From NCBI GenBank assembly GCA_020446945.1, contig JAGRDS010000015.1, positions 77,937-141,936 of the forward strand: a stretch of 64,000 nucleotides of DNA. Direction: 5' to 3'. The notes beneath the pieces are model-generated. The model searched no databases. It was not told the DNA's origin and saw only the letters and a program-made list of their open reading frames with translations. Source of the DNA: Parvularculaceae bacterium (GTDB lineage Bacteria; Pseudomonadota; Alphaproteobacteria; Caulobacterales; Parvularculaceae). Position 1 is the first letter of the stretch; each line of letters opens with the position of its first letter. The position numbers and the translations under genes were made by a program. Shown piece after piece: positions 17,773 through 26,168 of the stretch.

Positions 17773-17791
17773 TTTCGCGCATCGCGCGAAA
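17773..17791 (-). terminator. Candidate terminator of the cystathionine synthase/ArsC-like unit
   Basis: Stem of 8 bp (TTTCGCGC/GCGCGAAA) with a 3-base loop, 8 bases beyond the stop of the leftward ArsC-like gene. On the minus strand it is followed by TTATC rather than a long T-run, so it is a weak call. Confidence 0.35.
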
Positions 17792-17798
17792 ATGTGCG

Positions 17799-18146
17799 TT
17801 ATTTCTTCACCGCGTCGGCGACGTCTTTCGTCCAGCCGACGAAAACGTCCGTGCCGTCGCGCTCGATCACCGGGCGTTTGATAAGCGCCGGATTGGCGGC
17901 CATCAGCGCGAGCGCTTTCGCCTCGGTAAGTTCCGCCTTGTCGGCGTCGGCGAGCGCGCGCCATGTCGCCGAGGATTTGTTGAGAAGTTTTTCCCAGCCG
18001 GCCGCCTTCGCCCAGCGCGCGATCTGCGCTTTCGTAACGCCCGCCTCGCGCACATCGTGGAAGTCGTATGCGATCTTCGCCCTGTCGAGTTCCTTGCGGA
18101 CCTTGCGGCACGTGTCGCAGTTTTTAAGGCCGTAAACGTCAACCAT
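17799..18146 (-). CDS. ArsC/Spx-family thioredoxin-fold protein
   Basis: 115 residues, the usual length of the ArsC-like/Spx/YffB group. The N terminus 'YGLKNCDTCRKVRKELD' has the CxxC pair, and 'IKRPVIERDG' is the conserved Arg-Pro element of this fold. True arsenate reductases use a single Cys with glutathione; no arsenic gene is near, so a general reductase or YffB-like protein is more probable. It follows the cystathionine beta-synthase gene by 6 bases and is likely in its transcript, which fits a role in thiol metabolism. Confidence 0.82.
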   Translation of the reverse strand: MVDVYGLKNCDTCRKVRKELDRAKIAYDFHDVREAGVTKAQIARWAKAAGWEKLLNKSSATWRALADADKAELTEAKALALMAANPALIKRPVIERDGTDVFVGWTKDVADAVKK

Positions 18147-18152
18147 CGCCGA

Positions 18153-19541
18153 TTACGCCACCTGCAATCTGAGATAGTTCAGCAAATCGGTGCGCGTGAT
18201 GAGGCCCTCGAACTTGCCGTCTTTCGTTACGACGGCGACGAAGCCTTTTGCGAAAACGGGAAGCAGCTCCTCCATCTTCTCGGTCGCATCCAGCGTTTCG
18301 ACGCGATAGGTCATCGCGGATTTGACCGGATCCTTGAATTTGTCCCGGTTGCGAACGACGGCGAAGAGAATGTCTTCCTCGTCGATGATGCCGGCGAGCG
18401 AGCCGTCGTCATTAAGGACGGGAAGCTGCGAAATATCGTAGAGCTTCATGCGGCCGTAAGCGATCATCAGCGTATCGTCGGGTTTGACGACGACGGTCGC
18501 GTGTTCGGAGTGTTTGCGCGTGATGAGATCGGTCAAATCGCCTTTCGGCGGGCGCTTAAGGAAGCCCTGATCGTACATCCAGTAATCATTGTACATTTTG
18601 GAGAGGTACTTGTCGCCGCGATCGCAAACAAAGGCGACGACGCGCTTTTTCGTTTTCTGCTCGCGGCAGTATTTCAGCGCCGCGGCGAGGATCGTTCCCG
18701 ACGAGGAGCCGCCGAGGATGCCTTCTTTTTTCAGGAGCGCGCGCGCGGCCTCGAAGCTTTCCTTGTCAGTGACGCCATAGGCTTTCCTGACGCGCGCGAG
18801 ATCGCAGATGTCGGGAATGAAATCCTCGCCGATCCCCTCGACGAGCCAGGATCCGACCTCGTTCGGCTTGACGCCGGTATTGACGTAATCGGTCAGTATG
18901 GAGCCTTTCGGATCGGCGAGAATGATCTCGACGTCCGGCGCTTCGGTTTCGAAAAAATGCGCAAGGCCCGAAATCGTGCCGCCCGATCCGACGCCGGCGA
19001 CGATCGCGTCCATGTCCTTGTTCATCTGGCCCCAGATTTCGGGACCGGTCATCGTCTCATGCGCCTTGGGGTTCGCCATGTTGGCGAACTGGTTGACGTA
19101 AAAGGCGCCGGTTTCATCGGCGATTTTCTGCGCGACGTCTTGGTAGTATTCAGGATGGCCCTTGCCGACATCGGAGCGTGTCAGGCGCACATCCGCGCCG
19201 AGCGCCTTCAGGTGAAAAATTTTCTCCTGCGCCATCTTGTCGGGAACGACGATGGTGAGCGGATAGCCTTTTTGGGCGGCGACAAGCGCCAGCGCGAGGC
19301 CCGTATTGCCCGCCGTCGCCTCGACAATCGCGCCGCCCGGTTTCAGCCGTCCGTCGCGTTCGGCCTCCTCGATCATGGCGAGGCCGATGCGATCCTTGAT
19401 CGAGCCGCCGGGATTGTTCGATTCGAGTTTCAGGAAGAGTTCGCACAGCCCGGTGTCGATGTTGGAAATCCTGACCATCGGCGTCTTGCCGATGCCTTCA
19501 AGGACATTGTCATAGACGGGACCAAAAGGGGTTTCCTGCAT
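18153..19541 (-). CDS. Cystathionine beta-synthase (PLP domain plus CBS pair)
   Basis: Condenses serine (or an activated form) with homocysteine to make cystathionine. The 462-residue protein has a fold-type II PLP domain (about 8-325): the PLP lysine K49 in 'NPGGSIKDR', substrate loop 'EATAGNTGLALA', and phosphate-binding 'GVGSGGTISGLA'. Two CBS motifs follow (about 335-460), the second containing 'GFVAVVTKDGKFEGLITRTD'. It lacks the N-terminal heme segment of animal enzymes. The CBS pair in animal enzymes binds S-adenosylmethionine; that role here is an inference. O-acetylserine-dependent activity is an alternative. Confidence 0.88.
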   Translation of the reverse strand: MQETPFGPVYDNVLEGIGKTPMVRISNIDTGLCELFLKLESNNPGGSIKDRIGLAMIEEAERDGRLKPGGAIVEATAGNTGLALALVAAQKGYPLTIVVPDKMAQEKIFHLKALGADVRLTRSDVGKGHPEYYQDVAQKIADETGAFYVNQFANMANPKAHETMTGPEIWGQMNKDMDAIVAGVGSGGTISGLAHFFETEAPDVEIILADPKGSILTDYVNTGVKPNEVGSWLVEGIGEDFIPDICDLARVRKAYGVTDKESFEAARALLKKEGILGGSSSGTILAAALKYCREQKTKKRVVAFVCDRGDKYLSKMYNDYWMYDQGFLKRPPKGDLTDLITRKHSEHATVVVKPDDTLMIAYGRMKLYDISQLPVLNDDGSLAGIIDEEDILFAVVRNRDKFKDPVKSAMTYRVETLDATEKMEELLPVFAKGFVAVVTKDGKFEGLITRTDLLNYLRLQVA

Positions 19542-19606
19542 GCGACGGCTCCTCGGCGTTTGGCCCGACTTAAAGCTTATGCCGGGCGGCGCGGCAAGGC
19601 GGCGGG

Positions 19607-21520
19607 CTATTTCGCAACAATCCGCTGCGAACGCTTGAGTGCGCGGATGAAAAAACGCGCCGGGTGCAGAGCTTCTGAAACGTCCCGTTCAACCGGCGCC
19701 GGCGCGCCGGCGAGCCGGGCGGCGATGATCCGGGCGGCGAGCGGGGCGAGGACGAGCCCGCGCGAACCGAGCCCCGTCAGGATAAACAGGCCGGGAGCCG
19801 AACGCGCATGCGGATAGTCGCGTTTCCTTCCGAGCCGCAGATCGTCGTAATGGGCTGCGAAATGGCTCCAGTCGGGGACAGGCCCGACGATCGGCGCGCG
19901 GTCCGGCGTCTGGCAGCGAACGCCGGCGCGCGGCCGGGATTTCAGCGCCATCAGCGATTGCGCCAGTTCGGGCGAAACCGCGCCGACGGCGGCGATATTT
20001 GCGCGCGTCGCCGCATCTGCGGTCCGCGCGGCTTCGCCGGCGCCGATTTTCTCATAGGTTGCGCCGATGACGAGGCCGCCGCCGGGCGCCGGCGCGGCGT
20101 AGGGACCGAAGGCGAGCGCTTCCGCCGGCGCCTCGGCCTGCGCGAACATGTCGATCTGTCCCATGACGCCGGAAAGGGGGAGCGTGCGCGCGGCGCGGAA
20201 TTTCAGCGCATCGCGCGCATTGGCGATGACGGCCGCGTCGAACCGGCGCTGCGCCCCGCCGTCGATCGTCGCAACGACGCCGTCGCCGTCATTGTCGAGG
20301 ACGCGAACGCGCGCCGTTACGACCGGCGTGCGGTCGGCGAGAAACGCGCAATAGCGCTTCGGGTCGATGACGCCGGCTTTGGGAAAGAATATCGCGTCGC
20401 CGCGCGCGATCAGGTGACCGTCCGGCAGCAGTTTCGCGGCGATGATTTTGCGCTGGCGCGCGCGCTCCGCCTCATCGGTTGCTTTCAGCAGGACGCCGCA
20501 CGGATTGAAAAACGCTCCGCCATGGTCGCGAGCCAGCGAATCGATCGTCGACAGCGCTTCAAGATAGGCGGCGATGAAAAAACGCGCGATCGGCTGATCG
20601 CCGAGATCGAGGCGCGGCATGACAAGGCCGGCCGGATTGCCGGATGCGCCGCCGGCGAGCCCGTCGGGATCGAAAATCGTCGGGTTGAAGCCGTGCGAGC
20701 CAAGGGCGTGGGCGAGGGCCGCGCCAGCAACGCCGCCGCCGATGACAGCGATTTCGCCGCCGGGGCGCGCCCTCACGTCGTTTTCTTCATGAAGCCAGGG
20801 CGCCGCGCATGCCGGTTTGGCCGGCGTTTCGAGGCGCGCCGTCAGCATCTCGCGCTTGCGCCCGAAGCCGGGGCGTTTTTCGATTTCAAAGCCGGCCGCT
20901 TTAAGGCCCCGGCGCACGGCGCCTGCGACGGTGAACGTCGCGGCCGTCGCGCCCGGCCCGGACAGGCGCGCCATCTCGGCGAAAATTTCCGGCGCCCACA
21001 TTTCCGGGTTCCTGGCCGGCGCGAAACCGTCGAGGAACCAGGCGTCGATTTCGCCCTCCGTTTCGGCGAGCGCGCGCGCCGCGTCGCCGAATACGAGCGT
21101 CAGCGCAACATCTTCGTCGAGGCGGATGCGCGTTCGCCCTGCGACGGGCGGCGGATACGCGCCTACAAGCGCCGCGCTCTGCGCCGCAAATTCGGGCCAG
21201 GCTTGATGGGCGCGCGCAAGATCGGCGCGCGACAGCGGATGTTTTTCGAAAGACAACAGCTCCAGGCGCGCGCCGGCGCGTTTTGCTGTCTTTCGCCACA
21301 AAGCCCAGGCGGCGAGCATGTTAAGGCCGGAACCGAAGCCAAGTTCGGCGACGGCGAACCGTTCGGCGCGCGCAAAGCGCCGCTCAAGATCATTGCCGGC
21401 GAGAAAAACGTGGCGGGTCTCATTGAGGCCGTCGCCGGAGAAATAAATGTCGCCGAAAAAAACCGACCGGGGCGCCATCGCGTCCCAGTCGACTTTCGCC
21501 TGTTCAACCTCGCCCGTCAT
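19607..21520 (-). CDS. mnmC: tRNA 5-methylaminomethyl-2-thiouridine bifunctional enzyme MnmC
   Basis: Completes the mnm5s2U modification at wobble position 34. The 637-residue protein has both halves. The N-terminal methyltransferase (1-230) starts 'PRSVFFGDIYFSGDGLNETRHVFL' in outline, with the SAM-binding 'AELGFGSGLNML' and 'DAWFLDGFAPARNPEMW'. The C-terminal FAD oxidoreductase (about 260-637) has 'IAVIGGGVAGAALAHALG'. Length agrees with MnmC of other bacteria. It is transcribed with, or beside, the lytic transglycosylase gene (73 bases upstream). Confidence 0.93.
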   Translation of the reverse strand: MTGEVEQAKVDWDAMAPRSVFFGDIYFSGDGLNETRHVFLAGNDLERRFARAERFAVAELGFGSGLNMLAAWALWRKTAKRAGARLELLSFEKHPLSRADLARAHQAWPEFAAQSAALVGAYPPPVAGRTRIRLDEDVALTLVFGDAARALAETEGEIDAWFLDGFAPARNPEMWAPEIFAEMARLSGPGATAATFTVAGAVRRGLKAAGFEIEKRPGFGRKREMLTARLETPAKPACAAPWLHEENDVRARPGGEIAVIGGGVAGAALAHALGSHGFNPTIFDPDGLAGGASGNPAGLVMPRLDLGDQPIARFFIAAYLEALSTIDSLARDHGGAFFNPCGVLLKATDEAERARQRKIIAAKLLPDGHLIARGDAIFFPKAGVIDPKRYCAFLADRTPVVTARVRVLDNDGDGVVATIDGGAQRRFDAAVIANARDALKFRAARTLPLSGVMGQIDMFAQAEAPAEALAFGPYAAPAPGGGLVIGATYEKIGAGEAARTADAATRANIAAVGAVSPELAQSLMALKSRPRAGVRCQTPDRAPIVGPVPDWSHFAAHYDDLRLGRKRDYPHARSAPGLFILTGLGSRGLVLAPLAARIIAARLAGAPAPVERDVSEALHPARFFIRALKRSQRIVAK

Positions 21521-21592
21521 CGCCGCAAACCTGAAGCCCGTTTTGTTGCGAACAAAAAGCGTGTCGCGATCGCCGCGCGGGGCGCCGGCGCG

Positions 21593-22810
21593 TCAGGGCG
21601 TGAGGCGCGTCAGCGTGTCGAGCGAGGCGTAACCGTCCGCCGGCAGGCCTTCGGCCTTCTGCCAGGCCTTGAGCGCGCGGCGCGTGCCCGCGCCGATAAC
21701 GCCGTCGACCGGTCCCGGATCGAACCCCTTGTCCTTCAACGCCTGCTGCATCGCCATCCGCTCGGACAGGGAAAGCGCGCGGTCGGCGCGCGGCCATTCG
21801 GCGACGAGCGTCTCATCACGGCCGGCGAGACGGTCGGACAAAAGCCCGACCGCCAGGGCGTAGGCGGTCGACCGGTTGTATTTCAGGATCGCCTCGAAAT
21901 TCTCGAAAACAAGGAAGGCCGGCCCGCGCGCGCCGGCGGGCAGGAAAATCCGGCCGCGCTGATTCGGATCGATTTCGGAAACGAGATCGACGCGGCTGCC
22001 GTGGACGCCGACGCCCACCCATTCGGCGAGCGCCTTTCGGACATCGGCGTCTGCGAGGGCGAAGTCGAAACCGTCGGGAAGGGCGACTTCCACGCCCCAG
22101 GGCGCGCCGGCGCGAAAACGCGACACGGCGAGATAGTTCGCCGTCGATGCGAAAACGTCGTCAAGATCGGACCAGATATTCCGCTTGCCGTCGCCGCCAT
22201 GATCGATTGCGTAGGAAAGATAGGTCGTCGGAATGAACTGCGTCTGCCCCATGGCGCCCGCCCACGAACCGCGCAATTGCGCGCGATCGGCGTATCCGTG
22301 CTGCAATATCTTCAGTGCGCCGATCAATTGCTCGCGTCCATAACCGGTTCGCCGGCCTTTCCAGCCGAGCGTCGCAAGCGCGCCGATGACGTCATAGTCG
22401 CCCATCGCTTTCCCGTAGGACGATTCAAGACCCCAGATCGCCGCAATGATTTCCTTGTCGACGCCGTATTCGGTTTCGATCCGCTCAAGCAGCGCGGCGT
22501 TTTCGGCGATCCGCGCCCTTCCTTCGGCAATACGTCGGTCGGAAACGGCGGCGTCGATATAATCCCATATCGAGCGCGAGAATTCCGGCTGGTTGTCGTT
22601 CAGTTCGAATACGCGCTGATTGAGGACGACGCCGTCAAACGCCGCCGTCACTATATCCGAAGGAATGCCGGCGGCCGCGGCTTCTGCGCGAAAACCGTCA
22701 AGCCAGTCCTCAAATCCCGGCTCGTCGGCGCCGGCCGAACCGGCGATCATCGTCGCCGCCGCGAGACTTGCGGTGAATATTCCAAGGCGAACCGTCAACA
22801 CGCTACGCAT
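21593..22810 (-). CDS. Lytic murein transglycosylase, MltB-like, with peptidoglycan-binding domain
   Basis: Cleaves the glycan strand of peptidoglycan to 1,6-anhydro products. After a Sec signal peptide ('LGIFTASLAAATMIAGSAGA') the SLT_2 domain (about 30-330) holds the catalytic Glu in 'IWGLESSYGKAMGDYD' and 'GAMGQTQFIPTTYLSYA'. A PG_binding_1 domain occupies the last 60 residues ('FDPGPVDGVIGAGTRRALKAWQ'). Start choice is open: ATG at 22810 directly follows a GGGAGGG, too close for normal initiation, so the GTG 9 bases on, or the TTG after it, may be the real start; all keep the signal peptide. The frame continues upstream to 22867 without a better site. Confidence 0.9.
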   Translation of the reverse strand: MRSVLTVRLGIFTASLAAATMIAGSAGADEPGFEDWLDGFRAEAAAAGIPSDIVTAAFDGVVLNQRVFELNDNQPEFSRSIWDYIDAAVSDRRIAEGRARIAENAALLERIETEYGVDKEIIAAIWGLESSYGKAMGDYDVIGALATLGWKGRRTGYGREQLIGALKILQHGYADRAQLRGSWAGAMGQTQFIPTTYLSYAIDHGGDGKRNIWSDLDDVFASTANYLAVSRFRAGAPWGVEVALPDGFDFALADADVRKALAEWVGVGVHGSRVDLVSEIDPNQRGRIFLPAGARGPAFLVFENFEAILKYNRSTAYALAVGLLSDRLAGRDETLVAEWPRADRALSLSERMAMQQALKDKGFDPGPVDGVIGAGTRRALKAWQKAEGLPADGYASLDTLTRLTP

Positions 22811-23197
22811 CCCTCCCAGAAAGGCACAACACGCAAAGTCATAGAGTGGAGTGCAATTGGCGGGCAAGGCGATATTAAGGCGGCGGCTGCGCTTTTCGGC
22901 CGAATGCGCGTCACCGGATGCGCGTCGCCGGATGCGCCATTCATGTCGCGCGCGGCTTGCCTGGCGCGCGCCGCGTGGAAATTCAGCGCACGGCGCGTTC
23001 CGGCCGCCTTGCGCCGACCCGTAAAGCGGGGCCGGATTTCGGGACCGGAAAACGGGCCGAATTGCGCGCCGCAGAGCCGGTCGGGGCGAATCAGGACGCG
23101 GATCGAACTGCGATTGCGGCTTCGGACTCGATCCGCAAGGGCGACGCCGCTATGGTCGCAAGACGATATCAGGATTTTCCGTCAGTTGGAGGCGAGA
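22811..23197. other. Divergent intergenic region, no gene seen
   Basis: 387 bases between the leftward transglycosylase gene and the rightward M49-like lipoprotein gene. It contains a 14-bp tandem duplication with one mismatch (22907-22934) and is otherwise GC-rich. A long open frame crosses it from 19808 but shows only antisense composition. No RNA gene was recognised. Confidence 0.5.
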
Positions 23198-24901
23198 ATG
23201 CGAAAATTAATCCTTGCCGCGCTGCTTGCGCCGCTTGCCGCATGCGGGCGTCAGGAGCCGCCGAGCGAGCCCGCGCCGCAACCCGCCGCGCCGGTCGAAG
23301 AACCCGCCCGCACACACGCCGCGACGCGCAGCCATCTGGAGGAGATGCGCGCGCAATTCGCCGTCGTCGACATGTCGTCCGATCTTTCTTTCCTGACGTC
23401 GGAGGAGGCGCGTGTCGTCAACCTGCTCAATGAGGCGGGCTCCTTGATGAGCGAGATTTACCTGCGCCAGGTCGATGGCGGAAACCCAGCGCTTCGCGCG
23501 GAAATCGCCGCCGGCGACCAGCCGGACAAGGAATTGCTCCTCAATCTGTTCGACCTTCATTTCGGCCCGTGGGACACGCTCGATCACGACAAGCCGTTTT
23601 ACGGCGACCAGGAAAAGCCGGCGGGCGCCGCGTTCTATCCAGCCGATATGACGAAAGAGGAATTTGACGCGCATATCGCCGCCCATCCTGAGGACAAGGA
23701 TGCTTTCGTCAGCGGCTACACCGTCATACGCCGCGATGAAACGGGCGCGCTGACCGCAATTCCCTATCATATCTATTACCGCGAATGGCTGGAGCCGGCC
23801 GCGGCCCTGCTGCGACAGGCCGCTGAAATAACGACGAATGAATCGTTGAAAAAATTCCTGACGCTGCGCGCAGATTCTTTTCTTTCCGACGATTACTATG
23901 AATCCGAAATGGCCTGGATGGATCTGGATGGAACGATCGAGGTCGCAATCGGCCCCTATGAAGTCTACACGGACGGGCTGTTCGGTTATAAAACAGCCTA
24001 TGAAGCTTTCGTGACCGTGAAAGATCCCGAAGAGAGCGCAGCGCTCGCCAAATACAAGAAATATCTTCGGGACATGGAAAACAATCTTCCGGTCCCTGAC
24101 GAATACAAGAACTTCCGGCGCGGCTTTGAATCGCCGATCGCGGTGGTGACGCAGGTTCACGGCGGCGGCGACAATGTGCCGGGCGTTCAAACGATTGCTT
24201 TCAACCTGCCGAACGACGAGCGCGTCCGCGAAGCCAAGGGCGCGAAGAAAGTTCTGTTGAACAATGTGATGGCGGCGAAATTCGACCGCATCCTTCAGCC
24301 CATGGCGGAGCATGTTCTCGTCGCGGACCAGGCCGGGATGCTCGTGCGGAAATATATGGGCGCTGAAACCCTGTTCCATGAATTATCGCACAGCCTCGGG
24401 CCGGGCGTGATCGAGAAGAACGGCGTGGAAACGACCGTGAACGCCGAACTTAAAGAGCTTTACTCCGCCGTTGAAGAAGGCAAGGCCGATGTGATGGGCG
24501 CCTATAACATCCTGTTCATGATGGAAAAGGGCGAATTGCCGATTGCGGAAAAGGACAGTTTTCTCGCAACATATTTTGTCGGGCTTTTTCGTGCGATGCG
24601 GTTCGGGATCAACGAGGCGCACGGTCGCGGCGCAGCGTATCAATACTCGTTCTTCAAGGAACGCGGTGCGTTTTCGGTCGACGAGGAAACGGGGAAATAC
24701 CGCCTTGATTTCGTCAAGCTGGAAGAAGCCGTATCAGCGCTGACGGCGGAGATCGTATTCCTCCAGGGCGACGGCGATTATTCGCGCGCCGCCGCATTCC
24801 TCGGGAAATATGCAACGCTCGACGATGCGGCGAAGGGGATTATCGATTCCCTCGGCGATATCCCGGTTGATATTCAGCCGGTATATAAAGACCGTATCTG
24901 A
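23198..24901 (+). CDS. Peptidase M49 (dipeptidyl-peptidase III)-like lipoprotein
   Basis: 567 residues from the ATG at 23198, which is preceded by GGAGGCGAG. The N terminus is a lipoprotein signal with lipobox LAAC (Cys 17), then a Pro/Ala-rich linker. The catalytic element 'FHELSHSLGPG' (H394, E395, H398) and 'EEGKADVMG' about 30 residues on match the HExxH/EExxAD pattern of the bacterial DPP III-like metallopeptidases, which are close to 550 residues. Zinc-dependent removal of dipeptides from peptide N termini, outside the cytoplasmic membrane, is the expected activity. It differs from the classical M49 motif HExxxGH by one residue fewer, as is usual for this bacterial branch. Transcribed alone. 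Confidence 0.82.
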   Translation: MRKLILAALLAPLAACGRQEPPSEPAPQPAAPVEEPARTHAATRSHLEEMRAQFAVVDMSSDLSFLTSEEARVVNLLNEAGSLMSEIYLRQVDGGNPALRAEIAAGDQPDKELLLNLFDLHFGPWDTLDHDKPFYGDQEKPAGAAFYPADMTKEEFDAHIAAHPEDKDAFVSGYTVIRRDETGALTAIPYHIYYREWLEPAAALLRQAAEITTNESLKKFLTLRADSFLSDDYYESEMAWMDLDGTIEVAIGPYEVYTDGLFGYKTAYEAFVTVKDPEESAALAKYKKYLRDMENNLPVPDEYKNFRRGFESPIAVVTQVHGGGDNVPGVQTIAFNLPNDERVREAKGAKKVLLNNVMAAKFDRILQPMAEHVLVADQAGMLVRKYMGAETLFHELSHSLGPGVIEKNGVETTVNAELKELYSAVEEGKADVMGAYNILFMMEKGELPIAEKDSFLATYFVGLFRAMRFGINEAHGRGAAYQYSFFKERGAFSVDEETGKYRLDFVKLEEAVSALTAEIVFLQGDGDYSRAAAFLGKYATLDDAAKGIIDSLGDIPVDIQPVYKDRI

Positions 24902-24912
24902 CGGCGATCGCG

Positions 24913-26001
24913 TCAGCGGCCCGCAAGCTCAAGCGGTTCGCTGTCTTCGCCATTGGCGATTTTGTAAGCGGCCTCGACGATCGGCGTCTTGAACCGGTCG
25001 TTGAATGCGATCGCAAGCAAGGGATCGCCGCCGGTAAAGCGCGGCTCCATCTCGCTCCAGTCCATCGCCTCTTTCGTTTCTTCGAGCGACATCCCTTTGC
25101 GGACCGCCCGCGCGACTTCGTCAGATGCAAAATTGATCGCACCGATCAGCAGGTCGAAATAATCCGTATCGGTCATGATCGCCCCATGGCCCGGTACGAT
25201 TTTATCCGCGGGCAGGGTTTTAAGTTGCTCAAGAACGCGGACCCAGCCTTTGGGATGGCAATTGGCGCCGAACGGCGTCGGCGAAACGACGATGTCTCCG
25301 GTCGCCAGGATTCGTTCTTTCGGCAGATAGGCGATGATATCGCCATGCGATTTGCCGGGCCCCATGTGACGCAACTCGATCTTTCGCCCGCCGACATCGA
25401 TCGAGAGCGCATCGGAAAAAATTCGTGTCGGTTCGACAGGACGCGAGGCGCCGATTTCGCGCTCGACCAGATCGCGATGCGCCAGCTCCTCTTCAAAATA
25501 AGCGCGGGTCGTCGCCGCCGCCTCGCCGCCGGCGAGCGCCTTTTCAAAACGATTGTTTGACGCGGTTTTCGGCTTGTCGCCGCGCTGCGCGAATGTGTTC
25601 TCCGCGTTTTCGATCGCGCGTGCTGTGAATTCATGCGCGATGATCTGCGCATCCGGAAAGGCTTCAACGATCTTGTCTGCGCCGCGCGAGTGCGCCCCGC
25701 GCCAGTTGCTGATCGCAATATGCGTAACGGGACGCTCGGTGAGCGAGCGTATTTTCGCAAGAACGCGCTCGCCGGCGAGGGGCGTGCCGGCCGGGTCGAA
25801 CACAAACACGCCCGTATCGCCTATAACGATCAGGGTCGAGGAAGTCGGCGGCGCGGAAAGCGATACAGGCCGCACCCCCGCCCAGACGCCGTCCGCCAGC
25901 TTCGCCCATTCAAGTTCGAGCGGATCGGCGGCGCGCGCTGCGGCGAGGAGCGACAACAGACTGCTCGCAGCGATCAGGCAGGCGTGAAAAAAGCGGCGCA
26001 T
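24913..26001 (-). CDS. Metallo-beta-lactamase-fold protein with degenerate metal site
   Basis: 362 residues with a signal peptide (about 1-24). The fold is clear: 'STLIVIGDTGVFVFDPAG', the 'HIAISNW' strand, 'LRHMGPGKSHGDIIAYLP', 'ILATGDIVVS' and 'IVPGHGAIM'. The usual HxHxDH is replaced by N99-W-R101-G-A103-H104, and the His expected before 'THGD' is K217. D236 and H272 remain. Thus three of the first four zinc ligands and the fourth His are lost, so hydrolysis of the usual kind is unlikely. It may bind a ligand or use a different mechanism. Periplasmic. Downstream of nothing on its strand; convergent with the M49-like gene. Confidence 0.82.
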   Translation of the reverse strand: MRRFFHACLIAASSLLSLLAAARAADPLELEWAKLADGVWAGVRPVSLSAPPTSSTLIVIGDTGVFVFDPAGTPLAGERVLAKIRSLTERPVTHIAISNWRGAHSRGADKIVEAFPDAQIIAHEFTARAIENAENTFAQRGDKPKTASNNRFEKALAGGEAAATTRAYFEEELAHRDLVEREIGASRPVEPTRIFSDALSIDVGGRKIELRHMGPGKSHGDIIAYLPKERILATGDIVVSPTPFGANCHPKGWVRVLEQLKTLPADKIVPGHGAIMTDTDYFDLLIGAINFASDEVARAVRKGMSLEETKEAMDWSEMEPRFTGGDPLLAIAFNDRFKTPIVEAAYKIANGEDSEPLELAGR

Positions 26002-26168
26002 TCATCCCCCTCGGTGTGACATTTGTAATAGACCGCGCCGCGCCGCGCCTCCTCAACCCTGTTGCGCCGGCTCGCCGTTCAGGCGCGGCGAGCCGAACCG
26101 CCGCCTGGCGTTTGACGCGGCGAGGGGCCTGTCGTAGCAAGCCGCCTTTGCGCCAGGGCTTTGGTTCC

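Noticed and set aside
17616..19817. A 733-codon rightward open frame
   Set aside because: Antisense to the ArsC-like and cystathionine beta-synthase genes, with no recognisable domain.
19808..24901. A 1,697-codon rightward open frame
   Set aside because: It runs antisense through mnmC and the transglycosylase gene; only its last 567 codons, from the ATG at 23198 with a ribosome site and lipoprotein signal, form a real gene. The rest is Arg/Gly/Ala-rich antisense composition common in GC-rich DNA.
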